DNA of 64,000 nt, taken from the NCBI GenBank assembly GCA_037957365.1, contig JARHVA010002684.1:2067501-2131500 (forward strand), read 5' to 3'. Below, in pieces: positions 47,701 through 59,980 of this stretch (position 1 is its first letter; every line of letters begins with the position of its first letter). The notes beneath the pieces are model-generated. The model saw nothing but the letters and a program-made list of their open reading frames with translations. It did no database searches and was not told the DNA's origin. Origin of the DNA: Torreya grandis. Its lineage: Eukaryota; Streptophyta; Pinopsida; Cupressales; Taxaceae. The position numbers were made by a program, and so were the translations under genes.

Positions 47701-49707
47701 TGTTTTCATATACCTATTTACAACTTTAAAGCTCCAATAATGGTAGTCTTAGTATAATATGAAAAGAGCTTGAGCTTGGTTGAATTGAAAATGTAGATAG
47801 TAGAGAGAAAAAATGCTTAGGGATTATAATGCAAAAGTAGGTAACAATAGTTGAGTTGAGTAACCTTTTTAATATTTCCTTGATTTAATATATCATAGAT
47901 GGTGATTCTAGTTCTTGACGTATTAATGGTTAACTCATCAACTTTGCATATATTTAAACTATTATTTTTAACATTTAATTTTCATTAGAATTCAAACTTA
48001 GCACTGATTCACCTTTGATTTACCATCAATTTCAGCTTTAAAGCTAAATATTTTCACCTTTTGACATGTGGCATGCCACATCAGATCAGCTAACATTCAT
48101 GAGACTTGAAGATGGACAAAGCTACTTAGTTGGCTCAAGTATAAATGCATGGCACCATTTATTTATTCTCAGGCCTCAAAATGCATCTTGGTTTGATGAC
48201 TTGTTTTTACTCCACCACATGGCATCTTTTGATTCATGATGAGCTCTTGTATAGGTGCCTCTAGTTTTTATTAGTTGTAGGGTGCCATGTGTCACTTTTG
48301 TAGGTAATCAAGGTTTTTTCCTCATTGGGTGGATCCCTCATGGATGATCATGTATTTAATTTTGTAGGTGGATCTTTTGAAGGGCTCTTTAAGCTTCCCT
48401 TTTTTAGGTGTCACCTTTAAAAATATTCTAGACAATTGCTGATAACTTGAATTTAATCATGTGGCCTGGGTGGATCCATGCATCACACTTAGAGTCAGTT
48501 CCATTGATCTCAAGTTTCAACTTTATAAGAATGACATGTAACATCATCTTATGGGAACTTATTAGACACACATCACTTCGATGGGTGTTCAAAGTTATTC
48601 TGGTTGATATTTAGATAGAAGCATCATGGGCATGACAAGTGTCATCATTGCATGGGTTTAAGGGGTCCATATACCATTATCATGGGCTTCTCTTCATTTT
48701 TTTACCACTCATTATTCTTAGAAGGGGCCTTGGATAGTTTTTCATCATTGATCCTTGATCAAATGGCTCAGGTGCATCCATGTGTTCACTCAGAGCTCTT
48801 ACTAGCTTTAGATCAGATGTGATATGGTATGGACATGCATTAGTTTTATATGAAACTTAAGGGGATATGCATTAATTTAGAAGAATTTTTGGGCTTGAAT
48901 GGTCATTATGGAGATACTTGGCAGTATCTTGTGAGCTTCTAGATTGTATTGGGATGTATGGCAACTTGAATTGAATGGGTCTGATCGAAGGGAATATGAT
49001 CATGACATGTAGCTTATGGATTTTAATTCTAATGGACAAATCATTCATGATATCTTTTGATGGTGCCACATGGTTCATAGGCTTCATGGATTTGTTCCAA
49101 GTGTCCTGCATGGGGCACATTTCTCTTAACCAATGGTATAACTCTAAGTTATGACAAAAAGGATTGGGTCTTTAGATAAGTTTCATGGAAATACATTTCA
49201 TGTTGATGAGTGAGTGTTATTTTAGTAACTCTTTTATAGTTTGATGTCCTATAAGGTGTCATAACTACTAAATTAAATTTGACACCCTATGAAGTCATGC
49301 AAGAAGTTAAGTTAGACTTCAAGAAATGTCAAATGCCTATCACAAAAAAATTTAAATAACTTTAAATTAAACTTTTTAAAGTAAAAGCTTTAAACAAAGT
49401 ATAAGGTTAGTCTAATGATTAGGGAAAACTAAATGTATCCATGCTAACTTGGGGAACTAGATGGAACATTCTTGGTGAAGGCCTATTTGCACATTTCAAA
49501 TTAATTCATGGTCAATAATTCTTTATTGAATGAAAACTTGTAATGATTCAAATATTTATAAATACTAGTCTATATTTCAAGATGATTAATTAACCAAAAA
49601 TTATTTATGGAAATATTAAATCAAAATTTCTATGTAGTCAAAATGACTTAACAAGCTCAACTTCTTGGGCATTTTTGAAAATTAAAATAGGGGGTAGTTG
49701 AGCATCA

Positions 49708-50558
49708 ACATAATCATACAAAGATTTGATCCATGATATTAAATATTTGTCACATATTTTGTATATTAAAGAAAAATAACATGTAATGATTAAAATAATA
49801 GTTGGTATTAAAAATAGAAATTATATACATCTAATATATCTATGTGTAATCTATGGAATGAGGGAATATAAAAAATCACATTTAAAAATAAGATTTACAT
49901 ACATAAATTTGAAACCCTAGAAGTAAGGAATAAACCATAAGGGAAGCCTAGGTTTTTTCTATGTTCTATAAAAAATGTGGGTTCACTAATATGTTTTACA
50001 TTATTTTGATTATGTGAACCTAAACAAGATAAAACTAAGGATTAGTTTAGATTGGATAAAGGATAGACATGGACATAAATATAAATTTAAAAGGTTTAAT
50101 ATGATTTTAAAAATTACACTTTTTATAAATATAAATGACCTAAGGGATTAAGATACATATCTTATTTATTATACAATGTAGGTCTGAGACTAAATGTAGG
50201 TGGTAGAAAGAGAAAAACTAGATCAAGAGTCTCTTGGATTAGAAACTAGGTATCTAAATGCACCTAGGAAAAATAATCAATCTATGGACACTATCATTAT
50301 ATGATAATGTTTATATTATAATAAATTCATATGTGGGTACAATTCCTCTCTGATTCTATACATGTTATTGTGCCTTCTTGTAATTTTTTTTTTTGAATAT
50401 TAAGGCTCATTGTGTCTGAAATATTTTAAGACTGATCTCCTTCTATTTAAAAACCTAGGTCCACTTTTGACACTGGGATTAGGCCTAAAAATACAAATAA
50501 TTATGGGTTGAACTAACCCTAACCACTCCCCAATGAATGGTTGAGCATTACATACATA
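49708..50558 (-). other. Interior of element D, 5' part, with possible primer site
   Basis: AT-rich leader of D. On the minus strand near 50450-50480 is agtgtcaaaagtggaccta followed by ggttttt, loosely like an AGTGGTATCAGAGCCTAGGTTT primer site. If so, the D 5' LTR ends near 50485 rather than 50559. No gene seen. Confidence 0.35.
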
Positions 50559-50862
50559 TCCAATACTTTGAAGAGGGGAGTCAAACTACTTATAGTTATC
50601 CTTGTTAGGTGTATGTGTGAAATTGTGAACCTTTAATGAATGAATTTTTTTTTAATATATTTTGTCACTTGTAAAATATAAACTTAGTTTGGTTAGAGTG
50701 TTTAATAATTTGTCTAGGACCTGTTCCTTGTGGCTAATGATTGAACTAGGAAATATAAATATCCCCCTTGAATGTGTAGAAGTGCATATATGTATCTTTG
50801 AGGAGTGCTATATGATTTATAGATATGGAATATACATAGACCTATTTCATATTTTATAAGGG
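50559..50862 (-). repeat. 5' LTR of element D, left piece
   Basis: Matches 8128 to about 8405. It is interrupted at 50863 by element III and resumes at 59572. Confidence 0.7.
50858..50862. repeat. Target site duplication of element III (left)
   Basis: aaggg, paired with aagag at 59567-59571 (4 of 5 bases). Confidence 0.65.
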
Positions 50863-52057
50863 TGTAGAGACATAAAATTAATCATTGAGTGCTTTAAAAT
50901 GTTTAATATTGACATTTTTACCGTGGTCTACTCTCCATTTTGTTAACTCATAATCTACAAAGAGAGCCTCTACTATCTTGAAAATAGTTAAAATAACATA
51001 CATGTAGCCATATTTTAACCTAATTTATCCCTATTAAACCTATAGATTCCTTTTATACCCATTTTTGTAGTCTTTGTAATTTTGGGATAAGTCTTTGCTA
51101 GGTCAGATAGGGCCACATTATGGCCTTGTTTCCTACAATCCAACAATCACTTTTCAATTTGAGACATTTTAAAATGACTCTCCCATGCCTTTTTTAAAGT
51201 TATTTAGTGAAAATATTTGAAATATCCTCCTATATAAGCACATCAAGAATTCTCCAAATACATCTATAAATCACTTAGAAATTATATTGCACAATAAGTA
51301 AACAAGCACTATTTCTTCCAATTTTAATTCGACTACATTTCAACAATCATAAGATAAGTCCAAATTTATTTTATTTTAGGTTGAGGGCATACATTATGAT
51401 ATTTTTTAATCAATATTATATATATAATAAAATTTAAAAAATCATAGATTAGGCACTACACTAGAAAGGAGAAATACATTGGCCCGAGTCCCATTTGAGT
51501 TATGTAGGAAGCACTCAAATTATGTAGGGTTTTATGATGTTAGCTCAGCTATTCCACTTAACCATTTCACTCATTTTCATTTGATATCTAATGTTTTTTT
51601 TTGCATAAACAAGGGTTTGTATTTTCTAGGTTATCTACATGGCATATCGACATAAAAAATTAAAACATTCAACATTTATAGATAGTCACATAGACCCAAA
51701 TTGAAAAATTGGATGCAAAGTTAACCACGACACAACCACAACCACCAAAAAAGGTTGAAATGTATCCTTATCCTATTTTTTTGGACTTTTCCCAATGTAG
51801 TTTTAATTTTTTAGATTCGATCATGATATCATATATTGATATTTTAAATTAGTATTTAGTCACATTCAGCCTGCACAGTCAACATAATATCTATTTTAGG
51901 GAGTTTTTCATATCTATAGGCCTATTTAAAATTTTAGATAATTTATAGATTTTTTAAATTCTATATTTCATTTATAGATTTTCATATTTCTGTATTTCAA
52001 TTTCAATAGTTTAATTCTATTAGTTTGATTCATTTTTATTAAAAATAGTTTTAAACA
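50863..52057 (+). repeat. 5' LTR of element III
   Basis: 1195 bases, paired with 58397-59566, clearly diverged. Shared blocks include ggtctactctccattttg-like, agagcctc-actat and cattttaatt-like runs. Confidence 0.82.
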
Positions 52058-53289
52058 TTTTGGTGAAATCGATATTTTTAGAACATTACTTATCATTTAC
52101 TTGAGTTTTATCCTAATATTTCATTCAAATTTATGTAAATTGTTGGCACTAAAATAAAATTGCCTTGAACCTTGGATAAAATATGACACATAATGATTCT
52201 ATCATCTTCATCATTGGATTAATCCAATACTAAAGAGGTTTTATTTTCACCTTGGATAAATTTGATGTGCATAAGATATTTTTTAAACCTTAAATTGAGT
52301 TTTGTTGATATCTATAAATTAAAATCATTCATAAATTTTAAAACTACTTAGTGATTGTAGTGAATGGATACATCTTGATCTATTTTATAGACATTATGGA
52401 TAAGGGGTTTACCCCAATACTCATATCCATTATACAACACTAAACATAAAATTTAGTTTCCATGTACATCATAGTATATCAAAAACACCTAAGATCCCTT
52501 ATTTATACCACAAGAATCTAATTTTATCCTTTTGATTTGTGGTGCACCCAAGAGGAGCATATCACCTAGGGAACTTAAGCTCATGGTACCCTTGTAAATT
52601 GGGTTTATGGGCGAAAAAAATTATTTTAACTATGTATTTAGTGTTTTTAAACATTGGGATGACACTAATCAATGGATAAAAAAGTATATTTGAGAGCCCA
52701 AAAAATTATTTAAGCCCTTTTTGAGATCACTTTATTCCTTGTTTTTCTATTATATTGTATTCATAGTCATGAACATTGTTTGTTTAATATTGTATTGTAT
52801 GCCTCTAAGGCATATTCCTAAATTAAGTGGTTTTTCTATTTCACGTATGCAACTTCCTTTGGTTTATTTAGTAATGGCTATTCATGATATTTTTTCTCAA
52901 ACTAATAATGCTACTGTTTAAATTACTTGGTATCCTAAAAATGAGGTTCACATCATAATTGATAATGAAATTAATGAATATGACTCTAATAAACATGAAA
53001 CTCATAGTAATCCACATGAGCTTAATGGAGTAGATTAAAATAAATCATAATAATTATCTGAATTTTGTCAAGGTCTTCATGATAACCTCTATGAGGTAAG
53101 AAATATCATTAGTATAATTATAGCATAAAATTTTGAGAATCAAGATAAATTGGCCACATATTTACCATTAAATTTTTATTTTCATATTTTTTAATCCCCT
53201 ACTTCCAATGTTGATACTTATACCATTACATCCATTCCTATATCTACACCTATAGCATCATCCCTTGGTTTGGGAACATCACTTGTTCT

Positions 53290-53333
<44 letters not shown>

Positions 53334-53480
53334 TAATCATTCTCCTCCAATTATCTCTATAAATGCTACTTTTTAGCATGCACTTATTACTTTACAAGTT
53401 AAGCTATCTCACATTGAGCAAAATATCTCTTATGCCATCCCCTCTATGGAATCATGCTATTTTACATAACCCTTTCACAC
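52058..53480 (+). other. Leader of element III, TA microsatellite included
   Basis: No firm gene. 52721-52921 is an open 66-codon stretch with no known domain, and the sequence around 52900-53460 is Asn/Pro-rich in broken frames. A (TA)n run occupies 53294-53330. Confidence 0.5.
53294..53330. repeat. (TA)n microsatellite
   Basis: Uninterrupted TA repeat of about 18 units inside element III. Confidence 0.95.
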
Positions 53481-54020
53481 CCAAAATTTCATATTAGGCT
53501 TTACCAATTGGATTTTTGGATCTTAATATTCCTTTATATGAAGGCAAATGTGATTCTAAACATCATTAGTGTGCATTCCCTATAGCTTGTCTAGACTATG
53601 AAAATAATGAAAAATTATTGACAAAGTTATTTCTAAGAAGCCTCAAATAATATGATCTTATATGGTTCTATGATCCTCATATTAAATTAATAAATGATTT
53701 TAACCCTTTGGAAACTCAAATTTTAACACATTTTTCTATTAACATTGGTGAAAATATTTCATATGCTTAAATTACAAAGCTAAAACATGGGTATAATGAG
53801 ATAATAAGTGAGTATGTTCTAAGACACAAGACTATGCTATCAAAAATGAAAAATTGTATGGTTTATAATGAGTTTCATTATATCTTCACTCAAATTATTA
53901 TATCTCCACTTCAAGATTCAATTATGTTTGATAAGCTCAAATATTTTGATGAACTATTGCATAAAGTCAATGAGTATGAGGTCAAGTTAGTTAATTTGAA
54001 AAAGATTAATTATAATTAAA
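53480..54020 (+). pseudogene. Gag of element III
   Basis: The frame reads LPIGFLDLNIPLYEGKCDSKHH, CLDYENNEKLLTKLFLRSLK, LIWFYDPHIKLINDFNPLETQ, LTHFSINIGENISYA, ITKLKHGYNEIISEYVLRHKT, MLSKMKNCMVYNEFHYIF. It ends open as FDKLKYFDELLHKVNEYEVK at about 54019. This is the capsid-like retrotransposon gag pattern (Y.G..DP..H...F......L...F..SL...A..WF..L...SI..F..L...F...F). Stops are few. No zinc knuckle survives. Confidence 0.8.
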
Positions 54021-54659
54021 ATTATCCTTATAAGTCAAAGATAAAATTCCAAATCAATCCAAATTATAAGAGTAAAGCAAATGAAATCAATAATGAAGAT
54101 AAAATTATAGTCTATATTCTCCTACAACCAACATAAAATCTTTAATTAAAATCTACACCAAGGAGGAAATTTTAAAGGTTACCTTCACCTTCTCATGTAT
54201 TATTGAAAAATATACTTTAATGTAATATCATATATATTACTCTACCAATGAAAGTGGACATGTATAGACTACACTATAATATTTTGATAGAAATGCATAT
54301 TCTAACTACCATAGATATATTGAGCATTCTAAAAGCAGATGTTTCAAACACAAACGAAAGATTCAATATCTTAATGATGAGAAAATTATTTATATTAAAT
54401 CAAATATTAAAGAGGCTAAGTCAAAAGTAAATCAAAATTCAAATCTCAAAATGTACAAATATCCTTTTCCAAATCATGAAGTTAATAACAAGGATAATTA
54501 GGAAGTACGTTATGCATATAATGTTCATCCTCCTACATATGGACATCCACTTGGTAGAATCATTGGTATAGTTAAAATAAAATAAGCTTAATTTATTATG
54601 ATTACATTTGATTTTAAATTTTTAATTATGATTCAAATAGACATGTAGTCTTTATTCGA

Positions 54660-54935
54660 GCATATATTAACAAACAATCCATACATGATGCTATGATAGA
54701 TAATAGATCAAGTGAAAATAGTGTGTACCATAACACTCCTTTACTCTCTTGGTTATATATATAAATATTTATAAGATACTTATAGAGTTTTCAAATTATT
54801 TTATGATCATACAAAAGATACTCTTAGGCATATAATACTACCTTTACAAGTGGGTCCTCTCCTAATGCCCACTCCATTATTATTTATACCAAGCACATGT
54901 GTCTTTGATATGCTAATAGGACACCCTTAGATAAA
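54660..54935 (+). pseudogene. Aspartic protease trace of element III
   Basis: The frame reads AMIDNRSSENSVYHNTPLLS, then after a shift RVFKLFYDHTKDTLRHIILP, LQVGPLLMPTPLLFIP and CVFDMLIGHP. It has the catalytic box (DNRS in place of DTGS), a flap-like stretch and the C-terminal D-LLG-HP box. The catalytic glycine is changed to arginine. Confidence 0.65.
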
Positions 54936-55387
54936 AATCTTTGAATAATAACTTATACAATGCAAAAATGACCAAATATATTCATCATAATAAAGTGGCC
55001 AAAATTCTAAGAATCCAATATGAATATCCTTTGGCACCAATCATGTTTACTTATACTATATAAAAACTTCTTTGGATAATCATTGAGCACATAGAAATGA
55101 AATAGTTTATATAACTATTCAATAATATGATTTACATATTCCAAAGAACATTATATATTATTCATCTATTAGAGAGCATGAAAATATCAAAAAACTAATT
55201 TATCCATATTTTTATGAACATGAGCATATTAAAAAATTAATTTCTCCATACTAATGAGCATGATACAATGACACATGGACATCTCTAGTTAGTTCTAAAG
55301 AACATGGTGCATTCTCATATGTATAAAGTGTCACATAAAAAATAGGTTTTAATATCCTAAGGCATAATAGGTTAATTCAAAGATATT

Positions 55388-56010
55388 CATAATATGTACA
55401 AGTAGTTACATGTTCTCCTATTTCACATGAGGATATAGTCACATGGACATATTCACAATGATTTAAAAGTTTATATTACAACATGTGACACTTATTCATA
55501 TTTAGAAGCATTTAAAATTGGCACTTATTATTCACAATAAGTCATTCCTTAATAAAATGTAGTTGGACATACATTTGTGCATCCTATTGATGATATCCTT
55601 TGTTGGACACAACCTCATACTTCCTCCCAATACGCTAATTGGACTGAGTCTCTTGATTAGCTACATGTATTTTTTCCTTTGTACATTTTTTACCTTTTAT
55701 TTCATTACTAAAAATAAATTCATCATAGGTACACATAGTTACATATTATCCTATTTCACATGAGGATATAGGTTTACATGGGAATACAAACAATGATTTA
55801 AGAGTTTATATGACAACATGTGACACTTATACATATTCAGAGGCATATAAATTAGCACTTCTTCATCATAATAAGTCATTACTTCATACAATATAGTTTT
55901 ACATACATTTTAACATCCTCTTTATGATTTCATACTAATAAACTAATTGGGTTGAGTCTCTTGATTAGCTGCATGTATTTTTTCCTTTGTACATTTTTTT
56001 TCTTTTGTTT
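55388..56010 (+). repeat. Tandem duplication of about 333 bp in element III
   Basis: Unit 1 is about 55388-55720 and unit 2 about 55721-56010. Both contain cctatttcacatgaggatat, then acaacatgtgacactta, then ttgattagct-catgtatttt. In the second unit a frame gives TTCDTYTYSEAYKLALLHHNKS, and the first unit gives a related run, so the segment may once have been coding. Confidence 0.88.
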
Positions 56011-58383
56011 AATTGAAACTCAATATATACCTTATATATGAATTACTATCCCTTGGCTTTATTTAATTTTGGGAATTTACATCTTTATTTTTAAAATAAT
56101 TTTAATAATACAAAGCATCTATCTTACGAACACTTTCAATGTTCATTCTTTCTCATTATTTCATACTCATCATGTTATAGCTTTCATTGCACTTACATGA
56201 TCACATCTCTCTTTTGCCCATAAGGAACATGTACATTATTATCTATCTTAATCAATTTATATGACTTATTTACACATCCATTAGGGGCATATATCTTTCC
56301 TTCCTTATTTCCACTTCATGCTTTAACATGTCATTGAGGATTGTTCGAATTCCTCCCATGTTATTCTATTTTCAAAGCCTTTCTTTTTTAACACTTTTCA
56401 AATATTTTATTCAAATATTTTAAAAAATAAAATTATGGAGAAAATTCAAAAAAAAAAATTAATGAAAATTTTCAAAAAATAAAATTTGGGAAAAATAATA
56501 AAAAAACAAATATGGTAAAAATTCAAGAAAAAGCATATATTTATTTAAAAAGTGAAAACATTGAAAAATTTAAAATCAGTACCTAGAAAGCACTTTCAAA
56601 TGTTACTAGCTTCTTATTTCCATATGTTATCTATCTTATATTAGTTAGATAACATATTTAAATTCTCAATACACATTACTTTTCATGTGGTAATTGAGTG
56701 TGGTACATGACATAATTTTACATGGTTTCAATGTCAAGACTCCCTTATTATCAAATAGCCTTACTAATTTGGGGGAAATTATTAATTCTTCATGACTAAT
56801 TTAAAAAGGTTATATTTATCCACAACCTTTATACCATGTTGAGATATATATCATACAAATGTTTTGTTAATCACACATACTTTACATGTGTTACATGAAT
56901 ATGTTACTTTGTAACACTAACATTGATACATATAGATAATGTCAACTAATATTATTTTTTTATGCCTTTATTTTACTTTAATACATTCAAAGATAAGATT
57001 TGATAGATTATTATGTGTCCCTTGGCCTTTTATGTTCATTTTATTTCTTAAATGTAATAATTATGACATTTTTGTGTGGACCTTGGCCTTGTGTGCTTAT
57101 GTGACATTCTCATGTCCCTTGTTTGAGGTATTTAGGCCTTATGTGTGACATATTGTGTAGATTGTGTGACATTACTTATTCATTAATTATACTATAGTGT
57201 CATGATTCTAATAATTCATTAATCTTACTCTCTAATTTGGTTCCATGATCCATATCATGCACATGTTGTTTATGTTCTTCAATGATATTTATATGTAACA
57301 CATGTTTCACATGAAAATTAAATGATGTAATCAAATAATATGATGCAATACATTCAAAATTTTAATTCATACTACATGATTACATTGATCACATATTATA
57401 TAATTCTTCTTTTGAGTTGACTTATAGGATAAATCCCTCATCTCAAGGGGGCATCCTAATGGACTTGTATTGAGAATTTAAGCCTCATGAGAAAATTTTA
57501 TATTTATGGCACTATATAGTTTTAAAAATTACACCATGATTCATAATTTTTATATTATGGGGGCATGTGACATGCATGTGAACTCATTGATACATCTATT
57601 TCAATCTAAATTCACATACACATGACACATATGCATGGGCATGTGCAAAGAAATTACAATTATAATTTATATATTTCAATAAAAGTTAGAAGTGTAAATT
57701 TTAAAATATTTACATGTTACAATAGTTATAAATTTCAAATATCAATTTAATATAATATATGTCATGATAATCATTCATGGAAATTTGAAAATTTGACAAA
57801 AGTTTTCAATGTTCAAAAGTTTCAAAATAGAATATAGATCCATTTGTAATGGTGTGATTCATCTCCACATTGCAATTGGTCCAAGTTAGAGTCTAGTGAC
57901 AATCAAACTCTATGGTTGCACTTTTTATATGTATAAAGCCATATTTTCTGGTTACACCCTTAAATTATTTTATAGAGTACTCTACATAGTCTAATGAGAG
58001 TTGGAGCATAAAAAATTTCCAACTCAAAATAATTCAAATATTTTCAAATTAAAATTTGATCACTCTCAATTTTCCATAGGTTTAACATTTCTCCAAATGC
58101 CTCAACAAGAGGAAAAACACTTCACTTTAAAGTTACATGGTAATTATATTGTACCTTATTTTAGGTGTATACTCTCCTTGATATATTTTAAAATTTAAAA
58201 TTTCAAGTTTCATATTTTCAAATTTCAAATATGGACAATAACTAATTTTAGTGGCATTGTTGCAATTTCACATTAAGGTATCTTACATGATAAAGTTTCA
58301 CATTAAAATAAAAAGTGTATATACACACTTAGGTTCACAACTAATTAAATCTAGTAATTTAACTTTATTTTATCACTTGAATA
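56011..58383 (+). other. Interior of element III, 3' part, no gene seen
   Basis: AT-rich. 56400-56580 is a run of A-rich imperfect repeats (aaaattc-aaaaaa-like) giving a Lys-rich frame on the plus strand. Nothing resembles RT, RNase H or integrase. Confidence 0.5.
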
Positions 58384-58396
58384 AATTAGGGGAAAA
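58384..58396 (+). other. Polypurine tract of element III
   Basis: aattaggggaaaa, directly before the 3' LTR. Confidence 0.65.
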
Positions 58397-59566
58397 ATTA
58401 GACACATATTAATCATTAAGTGATCAACAATATTTAATTTTGACATCATTTTCTTACTTGGTCTATTCACCATTTTGCTAACTTAAAATATATAAATAGA
58501 GCCTCCACTATAATGAAAACACTAAAAATATCATACATATATCCTTGTTTCAATCTCATTCATTGATATTCAACCTAAACATTATTTTTAGACATTTTTT
58601 AATAATCTCTATCCTTCTAAGATAGGTTTGTTATAGGTTAGATAGGTACACAATATGACATTATCCCTTATATTTCAATGTTCAATTTTTGAAATTTAGA
58701 TGTTTCAAAATGGCTCTCCAACACATTTTGTAAATTTAGTTAGAAAAAATATTGAAAATATCCCCCTCTATAATAACAACATGGCTTCTCCAAATACATT
58801 TATAAATCACTTCTAAATTCAATTGCACATTGAGCTAAAGAAAAAATTTCTTCCAATTTCAATTCTCTTGCATTTTAATAGTCATAAGACAAGTCTATAT
58901 ATATTTTATTTTAGGTTAAGGGCATCCATTATAAAACATTTCAATTAATATTCAAGATATATACATATATTTTCACAATCACAGATCACACCCTCACCCT
59001 ATGAGGGATAAATATATTAGCTTGAGACCCATTTTGGATATGAAGACATCACTCAAATTATATGGGGTTTTATATGGATAGCCCAACTATTACTCTTATT
59101 AATTACCACCCTTTGTTTGAAAAGGGATTTTATTTTTTAGGTTATCTAAATGACATATCAACACACATAATTAAAAAGTCTACCCTTATAAACAAATGCA
59201 TAGAACCAGATATAAAAATTATTTGCATAGTCAACCAAGACATGGATGCAACTAATAGAAAAGGTTGCAGTGTGTCCCTATCCACCTTCTATGAACTTGT
59301 CCCAACATAATTTTATTTCTTTCATTCAATCAAAACATAGTACACATGTATTTTCAAGTATTATTTAGTCATATTTAGTTTCCACAATCAACATAATATC
59401 TATTTTATAGAGGTTTGCATATTTGTATCCCTATTTACTATCTTTAGCTAATTTTTAGATTATATAAATTCTATATTTCACTTCTATATTTTTATATTCA
59501 TGTATTTCAATTTTAATGGATTAATGCAATTAGTTTGATTCATTATAATTATAATTTTTTAAAACA
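58397..59566 (+). repeat. 3' LTR of element III
   Basis: 1170 bases, paired with 50863-52057, ending ...ttaaaaca. Confidence 0.82.
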
Positions 59567-59571
59567 AAGAG
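59567..59571. repeat. Target site duplication of element III (right)
   Basis: aagag, paired with aaggg at 50858-50862. Confidence 0.65.
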
Positions 59572-59980
59572 ACTCTTTGGGTAATTTCTCATGCCACTAA
59601 GATGCAAAGAGTACGGGTTAGTCCATGAATATGATTTAAATTTGAAAAATGACCTCTTCTTGGAATGGTGACAAGTTCATAAAATTATGACCCTTGAATA
59701 ATTATACACATGTTTGAGTCTGATAGACTCGTCCAAAGTTTAAGAATATTTCTCTAATGATCTAGAGACAATCTAAGAATAATAATGAATGAGTTTGACA
59801 TAGACTAGGTAGTTCATATTGGTGATTGATAGAAAATTAGGAAGGTTGAAACCCATGGAAAGCATGATGATGTGAGATAAAGGTGTGTAAAATTTGTGTG
59901 TGTATGTACAAGTCATGTAAGGTGAATTTAAGTCAAGATTGACATTTCCAAGTGTCTAATTCCATATTTTAGTGTCTAAA
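59572..59980 (-). repeat. 5' LTR of element D, right piece
   Basis: Continues the D LTR after element III and matches about 8408-8821. tttgggtaatttctcatgcc here pairs with tttgggtactatctcattcc at 8427. It ends agtgtctaaa, where the left copy has agtgtctaca. Confidence 0.72.

Larger units (their letters stand above)
29144..49707 (-). mobile_element. Element II: 20.6-kb Ty3/gypsy element with ~6.5-kb LTRs
   Basis: Direct repeats 29144-35663 and 43266-49707 start TGCACTTATTATGCTCC and end ...TTGAGCATCA on the plus strand, so each has TG...CA ends. The 7.6-kb interior encodes, leftward, gag, protease, an RNase H, RT, RT-linked RNase H and integrase in the right order for a minus-strand Ty3/gypsy element. 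Sampled LTR stretches look about 84% identical. The flanks (attaa and acata) do not give a clear target duplication. An extra RNase H points towards the Tat lineage, whose members (Ogre, for example) can have LTRs of several kilobases, but the position of the domain is unusual. All genes are broken. Confidence 0.9.
43266..49707 (-). repeat. 5' LTR of element II (6.4 kb)
   Basis: 6442 bases, paired with 29144-35663. It lies upstream of gag in the minus-strand reading. It holds its own copy of the U3 reading frame and TATA box. Confidence 0.92.
50863..59566 (+). mobile_element. Element III: 8.7-kb LTR element with gag and protease traces only
   Basis: LTRs at 50863-52057 (starts TGTAGAGACATAAAA) and 58397-59566 match end to end and both finish ...aaaca. 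A purine tract (58384-58396) gives plus polarity. The interior of 6.3 kb has gag and protease traces at 53.5-54.9 kb. No RT or integrase was found in the 3.4 kb that follow, so it looks non-autonomous. It splits the right LTR of element D. Confidence 0.85.
8128..59980 (-). mobile_element. Element D: old minus-strand LTR element hosting all the others
   Basis: A sequence of about 700 bases at 8128-8821 recurs at 50559-50862 continued at 59572-59980, the second copy being split by element III. On the minus strand the left copy begins TGTAGACAC and is preceded by taaaagggggcatt, a textbook polypurine tract, so D reads leftward and 8128-8821 is its 3' LTR. Interior pieces left after removing elements I and II are 8836-10004, 25653-29143 and 49708-50480, about 5.4 kb in all. 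They hold a proline-rich gag-like tail and a protease trace. I see no RT. That the two LTRs belong to one element is inferred from orientation, nesting and the coding trace between them. Confidence 0.65.

Noticed and set aside
29139..49712. Target site duplication for element II
   Set aside because: attaa on the left and acata on the right agree at only two of five positions. LTR ends are clear, but the duplication is not.
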